A program made the position numbers and the translations under genes. From Xylocopa sonorina (Eukaryota > Arthropoda > Insecta > Hymenoptera > Apidae), in NCBI RefSeq assembly GCF_050948175.1, contig NW_027490216.1, forward strand, positions 1 to 64,000: a DNA stretch of 64,000 nucleotides, in the 5' to 3' direction. The notes under the pieces are model-generated. The model worked only from the letters and a program-made list of their open reading frames with translations, ran no database searches and had not been told where the DNA came from. Position 1 is the first letter of the stretch; each line of letters opens with the position of its first letter. Below are positions 1 to 14,400 of the stretch, piece after piece.

Positions 1-3000
1 CTATGTTTCATGGTAAGATATAATATGATTTGCGATGTGTCATGTATTCCTCGTCTACACTTCAAATGAATGTAAATGCGACACTTCCTTGCAAGGAAAT
101 AGCGTTTGCAGATGTCTACGTATCGTAGCAATAGAGTTCTTATGATTCTTAAAACGCGATATCGCATCTCATTTCTATGTTTCATGGTACGGTATAATAT
201 GATTTGCGAAGTGTTATGTATTCCTCGTCTACACTTCAAATGAATGTAAATGCGACACTTTCTTGTAAGGAAATAGCGTTTGCAGATGTTTACCTATCGT
301 AGCAATAGAGTTCTAATGCTTCTTAAAACGCGATATCGCAACTCATTTCTATGTTTCATGGTAAGATATAATATGATTTGCGATGTGTCATGTATTCCTC
401 GTCTGCACTTCAAATGAATGTAAATGCGACACTTCCTTGTAAGGAAATAGCGTTTGCAGATGTCTACCTATCGTAGCAATAGAGTTCTAATGCTTCTTAA
501 AACGCGATATCGCATCTCATTTCTATGTTTCATGGTAAGGTATAATATGATTTGCGAAGTGTTATGTATTCCTCGTGTACACTTCAAATGAATGTAAATG
601 CGACACTTCCTTGCAAGGAAATAGCGTTTGCAAACGTCTACCTATCGTAGCAATAGAGTTCTAATGCTTCTTAAAACGCGATATCGCATCTCATTTCTAT
701 ATTTCATGGTAAGATATAATATTATTTGCGAAGTGTTATGTATTCCTCGTCTACACTTCAAATGAATGTAAATGCGACACTTCCTTGCAAGGAAATAGCG
801 TTTGCAGATGTCTACGTATCGTAGCAATAGAGTTCTAATGCTTCTTAAAACGCGATATCGCATCTCATTTCTATGTTTCATGGTAAGATATAATATGATT
901 TGCGAAGTGTTATGTATTCCTCGTCTACACTTCAAATGAATGTAAATGCGACACTTCCTTGCAAGGAACTAGCGTTTGCAGATGTCTACGTATCGTAGCA
1001 ATAGAGTTCTAATGCTTCTTAAAACGCGATATCGCATCTCATTTCTATGTTTCATGGTAAGATATAATATGATTTGCGAAGTGTCATGTATTCCTCGTCT
1101 ACACTTCAAATGAATGTAAATGCGACACTTCCTTGCAAGGAAATAGCGTTTGCAGATGTCTACGTATCGTAGCAATAGAGTTCTTATGATTCTTAAAACG
1201 CGATATCGCATCTCATTTCTATGTTTCATGGTAAGGTATAATATGATTTGCGAAGTGTTATGTATTCCTCGTCTACACTTCAAATGAATGTAAATGCTTC
1301 ACTTCCTTGTAAGGAAATAGCGATTGCAGATGTCTACATATCGTAGCCATAGAGTTCAAATGCTTCTTAAAACGCGATATCGCATCTCATTTCTATGTTT
1401 CATGGTAAGATATAATATGATTTGCGAAGTGTCATGTATTCCTCGTCTACACTTCAAATGAATGTAAATGCGACACTTCCTTGCAAGGAAATAGCGTTTG
1501 CAGATGTCTACGTATCGTAGCAATAGAGTTCTTATGATTCTTAAAACGCGATATCGCATCTCATTTCTATGTTTCATGGTAAGGTATAATATGATTTGCG
1601 AAGTGTTATGTATTCCTCGTCTACACTTCAAATGAATGTAAATGCGACACTTCCTTGTAAGGAAATAGCGATTGCAGATGTCTACATATCGTAGCCATAG
1701 AGTTCAAATGCTTCTTAAAACGCGATATCGCATCTCATTTCTATGTTTCATGGTAAGATATAATATGATTTGCGATGTGTCATGTATTCCTCGTCTACAC
1801 TTCAAATGAATGTAAATGCGACACTTCCTTGCAAGGAAATAGCGTTTGCAGATGTCTACGTATCGTAGCAATAGAGTTCTTATGATTCTTAAAACGCGAT
1901 ATCGCATGTCATTTCTATGTTTCATGGTAAGGTATAATATGATTTGCGAAGTGTTATGTATTCCTCGTCTACACTTCAAATGAATGTAAATGCGACACTT
2001 CCTTGCAAGGAACTAGCGTTTGCAGATGTCTACGTATCGTAGCAATAGAGTTCTAATGCTTCTTAAAACGCGATATCGCATCTCATTTCTATGTTTCATG
2101 GTAAGGTATAATATGATTTGCGAAGTGTTATGTATTCCTCGTCTACACTTCAAATGAATGTAAATGCGACACTTCCTTGTAAGGAAATAGCGATTGCAGA
2201 TGTCTACATATCGTAGCCATAGAGTTCAAATGCTTCTTAAAACGCGATATCGCATCTCATTTCTCTGTTTCATGGTAAGATATAATATGATTTGCGAAGT
2301 GTCATGTATTCCTCGTCTACACTTCAAATGAATGTAAATGCGACATTTCCTTGCAAGGAAATAGCGTTTGCAGATGTCTACGTATCGTAGCAATAGAGTT
2401 CTTATGATTCTTAAAACGCGATATCGCATCTCATTTCTATGTTTCATGGTAAGATATAATATGATTTGCGAAGTGTTATGTATTCCTCGTCGACACTTCA
2501 AATGAATGTAAATGCGACACTTCCTTGCAAGGAAATAGCGTTTGCAGATGTCTACATATCGTAGCAATAGAGTTCTAATGCTTCTTAATACGCGATATCG
2601 CATCTCATTTCTATGTTTCATGGTAAGATATAATATGATTTGCGAACTGTCATGTATTCCTCGTCTACACTTCAAATGAATGTAAATGCGACACTTCCTT
2701 GCAAGGAATTAGCGCTTGCAGATGTCTACGTATCGTAGCAATAGAGTTCTTATGATTCTTAAAACGCGATATCGCACCTCATTTCTATGTTTCATGGTAA
2801 GGTATAATATGATTTGCGAAGTGTTATGTATTCCTCGTCTACACTTCAAATGAATGTAAATGCGACACTTCCTTGTAAGGAAATAGCGTTTGCAGATGTT
2901 TACCTATCGTAGCAATAGAGTTCTAATGCTTCTTAAAACGCGATATCGCAACTCATTTCTATGTTTCATGGTAAGATATAATATGATTTGCGATGTGTCA

Positions 3001-6000
3001 TGTATTCCTCGTCTACACTTCAAATGAATGTAAATGCGACACTTCCTTGCAAGGAAATAGCGTTTGCAGATGTCTACGTATCGTAGCAATAGGGTTCTTA
3101 TGATTCTTAAAACGCGATATCGCATCTCATTTCTATGTTTCATGGTACGGTATAATATGATTTGCGAAGTGTTATGTATTCCTCGTCTACACTTCAAATG
3201 AATGTAAATGCGACACTTTCTTGTAAGGAAATAGCGTTTGCAGATGTTTACCTATCGTAGCAATAGAGTTCTAATGCTTCTTAAAACGCGATATCGCAAC
3301 TCATTTCTATGTTTCATGGTAAGATATAATATGATTTGCGATGTGTCATGTATTCCTCGTCTGCACTTCAAATGAATGTAAATGCGACACTTCCTTGTAA
3401 GGAAATAGCGTTTGCAGATGTCTACCTATCGTAGCAATAGAGTTCTAATGCTTCTTAAAACGCGATATCGCATCTCATTTCTATGTTTCATGGTAAGGTA
3501 TAATATGATTTGCGAAGTGTTATGTATTCCTCGTCTACACTTCAAATGAATGTAAATGCGACACTTCCTTGCAAGGAATTAGCGTTTGCAGATGTCTACG
3601 TATCGTAGCAATAGAGTTCTTATGATACTTAAAACGCGATATCGCATGTCATTTCTATGTTTCATGGTAAGGTATAATATGATTTGCGAAGTGTTATGTA
3701 TTCCTCGTGTACACTTCAAATGAATGTAAATGCGACACTTCCTTGCAAGGAAATAGCGTTTGCAAACGTCTACCTATCGTAGCAATAGAGTTCTAATGCT
3801 TCTTAAAACGCGATATCGCATCTCATTTCTATATTTCATGGTAAGATATAATATTATTTGCGAAGTGTTATGTATTCCTCGTCTACACTTCAAATGAATG
3901 TAAATGCGACACTTCCTTGCAAGGAAATAGCGTTTGCAGATGTCTACGTATCGTAGCAATAGAGTTCTAATGCTTCTTAAAACGCGATATCGCATCTCAT
4001 TTCTATGTTTCATGGTAAGATATAATATGATTTGCGAAGTGTTATGTATTCCTCGTCTACACTTCAAATGAATGTAAATGCGACACTTCCTTGCAAGGAA
4101 CTAGCGTTTGCAGATGTCTACGTATCGTAGCAATAGAGTTCTAATGCTTCTTAAAACGCGATATCGCATCTCATTTCTATGTTTCATGGTAAGATATAAT
4201 ATGATTTGCGAAGTGTCATGTATTCCTCGTCTACACTTCAAATGAATGTAAATGCGGCACTTCCTTGCAAGGAAATAGCGTTTGCAGATGTCTACGTATC
4301 GTAGCAATAGAGTTCTTATGATTCTTAAAACGCGATATCGCATCTCATTTCTATGTTTCATGGTAAGGTATAATATGATTTGCGAAGTGTTATGTATTCC
4401 TCGTCTACACTTCAAATGAATGTAAATGCGACACTTCCTTGTAAGGAAATAGCGATTGCAGATGTCTACATATCGTAGCCATAGAGTTCAAATGCTTCTT
4501 AAAACGCGATATCGCATCTCATTTCTATGTTTCATGGTAAGATATAATATGATTTGCGAAGTGTCATGTATTCCTCGTCTACACTTCAAATGAATGTAAA
4601 TGCGACACTTCCTTGCAAGGAAATAGCGTTTGCAGATGTCTACGTATCGTAGCAATAGAGTTCTTATGATTCTTAAAACGCGATATCGCATCTCATTTCT
4701 ATGTTTCATGGTAAGGTATAATATGATTTGCGAAGTGTTATGTATTCCTCGTCTACACTTCAAATGAATGTAAATGCGACACTTCCTTGTAAGGAAATAG
4801 CGATTGCAGATGTCTACATATCGTAGCCATAGAGTTCAAATGCTTCTTAAAACGCGATATCGCATCTCATTTCTCTGTTTCATGGTAAGATATAATATGA
4901 TTTGCGAAGTGTCATGTATTCCTCGTCTACACTTCAAATGAATGTAAATGCGACATTTCCTTGCAAGGAAATAGCGTTTGCAGATGTCTACGTATCGTAG
5001 CAATAGAGTTCTTATGATTCTTAAAACGCGATATCGCATCTCATTTCTATGTTTCATGGTAAGATATAATATGATTTGCGAAGTGTTATGTATTCCTCGT
5101 CGACACTTCAAATGAATGTAAATGCGACACTTCCTTGCAAGGAAATAGCGTTTGCAGATGTCTACATATCGTAGCAATAGAGTTCTAATGCTTCTTAATA
5201 CGCGATATCGCATCTCATTTCTATGTTTCATGGTAAGATATAATATGATTTGCGAAGTGTCATGTATTCCTCGTCTACACTTCAAATGAATGTAAATGCG
5301 ACATTTCCTTGCAAGGAAATAGCGTTTGCAGATGTCTACGTATCGTAGCAATAGAGTTCTTATGATTCTTAAAACGCGATATCGCATCTCATTTCTATGT
5401 TTCATGGTAAGATATAATATGATTTGCGAAGTGTTATGTATTCCTCGTCGACACTTCAAATGAATGTAAATGCGACACTTCCTTGCAAGGAAATAGCGTT
5501 TGCAGATGTCTACATATCGTAGCAATAGAGTTCTAATGCTTCTTAATACGCGATATCGCATCTCATTTCTATGTTTCATGGTAAGATATAATATGATTTG
5601 CGAACTGTCATGTATTCCTCGTCTACACTTCAAATGAATGTAAATGCGACACTTCCTTGCAAGGAATTAGCGCTTGCAGATGTCTACGTATCGTAGCAAT
5701 AGAGTTCTTATGATTCTTAAAACGCGATATCGCACCTCATTTCTATGTTTCATGGTAAGGTATAATATGATTTGCGAAGTGTTATGTATTCCTCGTCTAC
5801 ACTTCAAATGAATGTAAATGCGACACTTCCTTGTAAGGAAATAGCGTTTGCAGATGTTTACCTATCGTAGCAATAGAGTTCTAATGCTTCTTAAAACGCG
5901 ATATCGCAACTCATTTCTATGTTTCATGGTAAGATATAATATGATTTGCGATGTGTCATGTATTCCTCGTCTACACTTCAAATGAATGTAAATGCGACAC

Positions 6001-9000
6001 TTCCTTGCAAGGAAATAGCGTTTGCAGATGTCTACGTATCGTAGCAATAGGGTTCTTATGATTCTTAAAACGCGATATCGCATCTCATTTCTATGTTTCA
6101 TGGTACGGTATAATATGATTTGCGAAGTGTTATGTATTCCTCGTCTACACCTCAAATGAATGTAAATGCGACACTTTCTTGTAAGGAAATAGCGTTTGCA
6201 GATGTTTACCTATCGTAGCAATAGAGTTCTAATGCTTCTTAAAACGCGATATCGCAACTCATTTCTATGTTTCATGGTAAGATATAATATGATTTGCGAT
6301 GTGTCATGTATTCCTCGTCTGCACTTCAAATGAATGTAAATGCGACACTTCCTTGTAAGGAAATAGCGTTTGCAGATGTCTACCTATCGTAGCAATAGAG
6401 TTCTAATGCTTCTTAAAACGCGATATCGCATCTCATTTCTATGTTTCATGGTAAGGTATAATATGATTTGCGAAGTGTTATGTATTCCTCGTCTACACTT
6501 CAAATGAATGTAAATGCGACACTTCCTTGCAAGGAATTAGCGTTTGCAGATGTCTACGTATCGTAGCAATAGAGTTCTAATGCTTCTTAAAACGCTATAT
6601 CGCATCTCATTTCTATGTTTCATGGTAAGATATAATATGATTTGCGAAGTGTTATGTATTCCTCGTCTACACTTCAAATGAATGTAAATGCGACACTTCC
6701 TTGCAAGGAACTAGCGTTTGCAGATGTCTACGTATCGTAGCAATAGAGTTCTAATGCTTCTTAAAACGCGATATCGCATCTCATTTCTATGTTTCATGGT
6801 AAGATATAATATGATTTGCGAAGTGTCATGTATTCCTCGTCTACACTTCAAATGAATGTAAATGCGACACTTCCTTGCAAGGAAATAGCGTTTGCAGATG
6901 TCTACGTATCGTAGCAATAGAGTTCTTATGATTCTTAAAACGCGATATCGCATCTCATTTCTATGTTTCATGGTAAGGTATAATATGATTTGCGAAGTGT
7001 TATGTATTCCTCGTCTACACTTCAAATGAATGTAAATGCGACACTTCCTTGTAAGGAAATAGCGATTGCAGATGTCTACATATCGTAGCCATAGAGTTCA
7101 AATGCTTCTTAAAACGCGATATCGCATCTCATTTCTATGTTTCATGGTAAGATATAATATGATTTGCGAAGTGTCATGTATTCCTCGTCTACACTTCAAA
7201 TGAATGTAAATGCGACACTTCCTTGCAAGGAAATAGCGTTTGCAGATGTCTACGTATCGTAGCAATAGAGTTCTTATGATTCTTAAAACGCGATATCGCA
7301 TCTCATTTCTATGTTTCATGGTAAGGTATAATATGATTTGCGAAGTGTTATGTATTCCTCGTCTACACTTCAAATGAATGTAAATGCGACACTTCCTTGT
7401 AAGGAAATAGCGATTGCAGATGTCTACATATCGTAGCCATAGAGTTCAAATGCTTCTTAAAACGCGATATCGCATCTCATTTCTATGTTTCATGGTAAGA
7501 TATAATATGATTTGCGATGTGTCATGTATTCCTCGTCTACACTTCAAATGAATGTAAATGCGACACTTCCTTGCAAGGAAATAGCGTTTGCAGATGTCTA
7601 CGTATCGTAGCAATAGAGTTCTTATGATTCTTAAAACGCGATATCGCATCTCATTTCTATGTTTCATGGTACGGTATAATATGATTTGCGAAGTGTTATG
7701 TATTCCTCGTCTACACTTCAAATGAATGTAAATGCGACACTTTCTTGTAAGGAAATAGCGTTTGCAGATGTTTACCTATCGTAGCAATAGAGTTCTAATG
7801 CTTCTTAAAACGCGATATCGCAACTCATTTCTATGTTTCATGGTAAGATATAATATGATTTGCGATGTGTCATGTATTCCTCGTCTGCACTTCAAATGAA
7901 TGTAAATGCGACACTTCCTTGTAAGGAAATAGCGTTTGCAGATGTCTACCTATCGTAGCAATAGAGTTCTAATGCTTCTTAAAACGCGATATCGCAACTC
8001 ATTTCTATGTTTCATGGTAAGATATAATATGATTTGCGATGTGTCATGTATTCCTCGTCTGCACTTCAAATGAATGTAAATGCGACACTTCCTTGTAAGG
8101 AAATAGCGTTTGCAGATGTCTACCTATCGTAGCAATAGAGTTCTAATGCTTCTTAAAACGCGATATCGCATCTCATTTCTATGTTTCATGGTAAGGTATA
8201 ATATGATTTGCGAAGTGTTATGTATTCCTCGTCTACACTTCAAATGAATGTAAATGCGACACTTCCTTGCAAGGAATTAGCGTTTGCAGATGTCTACGTA
8301 TCGTAGCAATAGAGTTCTTATGATACTTAAAACGCGATATCGCATGTCATTTCTATGTTTCATGGTAAGGTATAATATGATTTGCGAAGTGTTATGTATT
8401 CCTCGTGTACACTTCAAATGAATGTAAATGCGACACTTCCTTGCAAGGAAATAGCGTTTGCAAACGTCTACCTATCGTAGCAATAGAGTTCTAATGCTTC
8501 TTAAAACGCGATATCGCATCTCATTTCTATATTTCATGGTAAGATATAATATGATTTGCGAAGTGTTATGTATTCCTCGTCTACACTTCAAATGAATGTA
8601 AATGCGACACTTCCTTGCAAGGAAATAGCGTTTGCAGATGTCTACGTATCGTAGCAATAGAGTTCTAATGCTTCTTAAAACGCGATATCGCATCTCATTT
8701 CTATGTTTCATGGTAAGATATAATATGATTTGCGAAGTGTTATGTATTCCTCGTCTACACTTCAAATGAATGTAAATGCGACACTTCCTTGCAAGGAACT
8801 AGCGTTTGCAGATGTCTACGTATCGTAGCAATAGAGTTCTAATGCTTCTTAAAACGCGATATCGCATCTCATTTCTATGTTTCATGGTAAGATATAATAT
8901 GATTTGCGAAGTGTCATGTATTCCTCGTCTACACTTCAAATGAATGTAAATGCGACACTTCCTTGCAAGGAAATAGCGTTTGCAGATGTCTACGTATCGT

Positions 9001-11400
9001 AGCAATAGAGTTCTTATGATTCTTAAAACGCGATATCGCATCTCATTTCTATGTTTCATGGTAAGGTATAATATGATTTGCGAAGTGTTATGTATTCCTC
9101 GTCTACACTTCAAATGAATGTAAATGCGACACTTCCTTGTAAGGAAATAGCGATTGCAGATGTCTACATATCGTAGCCATAGAGTTCAAATGCTTCTTAA
9201 AACGCGATATCGCATCTCATTTCTATGTTTCATGGTAAGGTATAATATGATTTGCGAAGTGTTATGTATTCCTCGTCTACACTTCAAATGAATGTAAATG
9301 CGACACTTCCTTGTAAGGAAATAGCGATTGCAGATGTCTACATATCGTAGCCATAGAGTTCAAATGCTTCTTAAAACGCGATATCGCATCTGATTTCTAT
9401 GTTTCATGGTAAGATATAATATGATTTGCGATGTGTCATGTATTCCTCGTCTACACTTCAAATGAATGTAAATGCGACACTTCCTTGCAAGGAAATAGCG
9501 TTTGCAGATGTCTACGTATCGTAGCAATAGAGTTCTTATGATTCTTAAAACGCGATATCGCATCTCATTTCTATGTTTCATGGTACGGTATAATATGATT
9601 TGCGAAGTGTTATGTATTCCTCGTCTACACTTCAAATGAATGTAAATGCGACACTTTCTTGTAAGGAAATAGCGTTTGCAGATGTTTACCTATCGTAGCA
9701 ATAGAGTTCTAATGCTTCTTAAAACGCGATATCGCAACTCATTTCTATGTTTCATGGTAAGATATAATATGATTTGCGATGTGTCATGTATTCCTCGTCT
9801 GCACTTCAAATGAATGTAAATGCGACACTTCCTTGTAAGGAAATAGCGTTTGCAGATGTCTACCTATCGTAGCAATAGAGTTCTAATGCTTCTTAAAACG
9901 CGATATCGCATCTCATTTCTATGTTTCATGGTAAGGTATAATATGATTTGCGAAGTGTTATGTATTCCTCGTCTACACTTCAAATGAATGTAAATGCGAC
10001 ACTTCCTTGCAAGGAATTAGCGTTTGCAGATGTCTACGTATCGTAGCAATAGAGTTCTTATGATACTTAAAACGCGATATCGCATGTCATTTCTATGTTT
10101 CATGGTAAGGTTTAATATGATTTGCGAAGTGTTATGTATTCCTCGTCTACACTTCAAATGAATGTAAATGCGACACTTCCTTGCAAGGAAATAGCGTTTG
10201 CAAACGTCTACCTATCGTAGCAATAGAGTTCTAATGCTTCTTAAAACGCGATATCGCATCTCATTTCTATATTTCATGGTAAGATATAATATGATTTGCG
10301 AAGTGTTATGTATTCCTCGTCTACACTTCAAATGAATGTAAATGCGACACTTCCTTGCAAGGAAATAGCGTTTGCAGATGTCTACGTATCGTAGCAATAG
10401 AGTTCTAATGCTTCTTAAAACGCGATATCGCATCTCATTTCTATGTTTCATGGTAAGATATAATATGATTTGCGAAGTGTTATGTATTCCTCGTCTACAC
10501 TTCAAATGAATGTAAATGCGACACTTCCTTGCAAGGAACTAGCGTTTGCAGATGTCTACGTATCGTAGCAATAGAGTTCTAATGCTTCTTAAAACGCGAT
10601 ATCGCATCTCATTTCTATGTTTCATGGTAAGATATAATATGATTTGCGAAGTGTTATGTATTCCTCGTCTACACTTCAAATGAATGTAAATGCGACACTT
10701 CCTTGCAAGGAACTAGCGTTTGCAGATGTCTACGTATCGTAGCAATAGAGTTCTAATGCTTCTTAAAACGCGATATCGCATCTCATTTCTATGTTTCATG
10801 GTAAGATATAATATGATTTGCGAAGTGTCATGTATTCCTCGTCTACACTTCAAATGAATGTAAATGCGACACTTCCTTGCAAGGAAATAGCGTTTGCAGA
10901 TGTCTACGTATCGTAGCAATAGAGTTCTTATGATACTTAAAACGCGATATCGCATCTCATTTCTATGTTTCATGGTAAGGTATAATATGATTTGCGAAGT
11001 GTTATGTATTCCTCGTCTACACTTCAAATGAATGTAAATGCGACACTTCCTTGTAAGGAAATAGCGATTGCAGATGTCTACATATCGTAGCCATAGAGTT
11101 CAAATGCTTCTTAAAACGCGATATCGCATCTCATTTCTCTGTTTCATGGTAAGATATAATATGATTTGCGAAGTGTCATGTATTCCTCGTCTACACTTCA
11201 AATGAATGTAAATGCGACACTTCCTTGGAAGGAAATAGCGTTTGCAGATGTCTACGTATCGTAGCAATAGAGTTCTTATGATTCTTAAAACGCGATATCG
11301 CATGTCATTTCTATGTTTCATGGTAAGGTATAATATGATTTGCGAAGTGTTATGTATTCCTCGTCTGCACTTCAAATGAATGTAAATGCGACACTTCCTT
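1..11400. repeat. Satellite domain Ia: 174-bp monomers in a long higher-order repeat
   Basis: Head-to-tail 174-bp monomers: the motif TTCAAATGAATG recurs at 61, 235 and 409, and onward at the same step. The monomers carry phased variants that repeat in blocks. The diagnostic variant CATGGTACGG occurs at 183, 3141, 6099, 7665 and 9579, which is 17, 17, 9 and 11 monomers apart. The stretch 642-1631 recurs at 3774-4763, 18 monomers on. The stretch beginning at 2226 recurs at 4836 with two extra monomers (348 bp) inserted. This is a homogenised HOR array with monomer gain and loss. No stretch within it is free of satellite. Confidence 0.97.
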
Positions 11401-14400
11401 GTAAGGAAATAGCGTTTGCAGATGTCTACCTATCATAGCAATAGAGTTCTAATGCTTCTTAAAACGCGATATCGCATCTCATTTCTATGTATCATGGTAA
11501 GATATAATATGATTTGCGAAGTGTTATGTATTCCTCGTCTACACTTCAAATGAATGTAAATGCGAAACTTCCTTGCAAGGACATAGCGTTTGCAGATGTC
11601 TACGTATCGTAGCAATAGAGTTCTTATGATTCTTAAAACGCGATATCGCATGTCATTTCTATGTTTCATGGTAAGGTATAATATGATTTGCGAAGTGTTA
11701 TGTATTCCTCGTCTACGCTTCAAATGAATGTAAATGCGACACTTCCTTGCAAGGAAATGGCGTTTGCAGATGTCTATGTATCGTAGCAATAGAGTTCTAA
11801 TGCTTCTTAAAACGCGATATCGCGTCTCATTTCTATGTTTCATGGTAAGATATAATATGATTTGCGAAGTGTCATGTATTCCTCGTCTACACATCAAATG
11901 AATGTAAATGCGACTCTTCCTTGCAAGGAAATAGCGTTTGCAGATGTCTATGTATCGTAGCAATAGTGTTCTTATGATTCTTAAAACGCGATATCGCATC
12001 TGATTTCTATATTTCATGGTAAGATTTAACATGATTTGCGAAGTGTTATGTATTCCTCGTCTACACTTCAAATGAATGTAAATGCGACACTTCCTTGCAA
12101 GGAAATAGCGTTTGCAGATATCTACGTATCGTAGCAATAGAGTTCTTATGATTCTTAAAACGCGATATCGCATCTCATTTCTATATTTCATGGTAAGATA
12201 TAATATGATTTGCGAAGTGTTATGTATTCCTCGTCTACACTTCAAATGAATGTAAATGCGACACTTTCTTGCAAGGAAATAGCGTTTGCAGTTGTCTATG
12301 TATCGTAGCAATAGATTTCTAATGCTTCTTAAAACGCGATTTCGCATCTCATTTCTATGTTTCATGGTAAGATATAATATGATTTGCGAAGTGTCATGTA
12401 TTCCTCGTCTACACTTCAAATGAATGTAAATGCAACACTTCCTTGCAAGGAAATAGCGTTTGCAAACGTCTACCTATCGTAGCAATAGAGTTATAATGCT
12501 TCTTAAAACGCGATATCGCATCTCATTTCTATATTTCATGGTAAGATATAATATGATTTGCGAAGTGTTATGTATTCCTCGTCTACACTTCAAATGAATG
12601 TAAATGCGACACTTCCTTGCAAGGAAATAGCGTTTGCAGATGTCTACGTATCGTAGCAATAGAGTTCTAATGCTTCTTAAAACGCGATATCGCATCTCAT
12701 TTCTATGTTTCATGGTAAGATATAATATGATTTGCGAAGTGTCATGTATTCCTCGTCTACACATCAAATGAATGTAAATGCGACACTTCCTTGCAAGGAA
12801 ACAGCGTTTGCAGATGTCTACGTATCGTAGCAATAGAGTTCTAATGCTTCTTAGAACGCGATATCGCATCTCATTTCTATGTTTCATGGTAAGATATAAT
12901 ATGATTTGCGAAGTGTCATGTATTCCTCGTCTACACATCAAATGAATGTAAATGCGACACTTCCTTGCAAGGAAATAGCGTTTGCAGATGTCTACGTATC
13001 GTAGCAATAGAGTTCTAATGCTTCTTAAAACGCGATATCGCATCTCATTTCTATATTTCATGGTAAGATATAATATGATTTGCGAAGTGTTATGTATTCC
13101 TCGTCTACACTTCAAATGAATGTAAATGCGAAACTTCCTTGCAAGGACATAGCGTTTGCAGATGTCTACGTATCGTAGCAATAGAGTTCTTATGATTCTT
13201 AAAACGCGATATCGCATGTCATTTCTATGTTTCATGGAAAGGTATAATATGATTTGCGAAGTGTTATGTATTCCTCGTCTACACTTCAAATGAATGTAAA
13301 TGCGACACTTCCTTGCAAGGAAATATCGTTTGCAGATGTCTACGTATCGTAGCAATAGAGTTCTTATGATTCTTAAAACTCGATATCGCATGTCATTTCT
13401 ATGTTTCATGGTAAGGTATAATATGATTTGCGAAGTGCTATGTATTCCTCGTGTACACTTCAAATGAATGTAAATGCGACACTTCCTTGCAAGGAAATAG
13501 CGTTTGCAGTTGTCTATGTATCGTAGCAATAGATTTCTAATGCTTCTTAAAACGCGATTTCGCATCTCATTTCTATGTTTCATGGTAAGATATAATATGA
13601 TTCGCGAAGTGTCATGTATTCCTCGTCTACACTTCAAATGAATGTAAATGCGACACTTCCTTGCAAGGAAATAGCGTTTACAGATGTCTACGTATCGTAG
13701 CAATAGAGTTCTTATGATTCTTAAAACGCGATATCGCATGTCATTTCTATGTTTCATGGTAAGGTATAATATGATTTGCGAAGTGTTATGTATTCCTCGT
13801 GTACACTTCAAATGAATGTAAATGCGACACTTCCTTGCAAGGAAATAGCGTTTGCAAACGTCTACCTATCGTAGCAATAGAGTTGTAATGCTTCTTAAAA
13901 CGCGATATCGCATCTCATTTCTATATTTCATGGTAAGATATAATATGATTTGCGAAGTGTTATGTATTCCTCGTCTACACTTCAAATGAATGTAAATGCG
14001 ACACTTCCTTGCAAGGAAATAGCGTTTGCAGATGTCTACGTGTCGTAGCAATAGAGTTCTAATGCTTCTTAAAACGCGATATCGCGTCTCATTTCTATGT
14101 TTCTGGTAAGATACAATATGATTTGCGAAGTGTCATGTATTCCTCGTCTACACATCAAATGAATGTAGATGCGACACTTCCTTGCAAGGAAATAGCGTTT
14201 GCAGATGTCTACGTATCGTAGCAATAGAGTTCTTATGATTCTTAAAACGCGATATCGCATGTCATTTCTATGTTTCATGGTAAGGTATAATATGATTTGC
14301 GAAGTGTTATGTATTCCTCGTTTACACTTCAAATGAATGTAAATGCGACACTTCCTTGCAAGGAAATAGCGTTTGCAGTTGTCTATGTATCGTAGCAATA

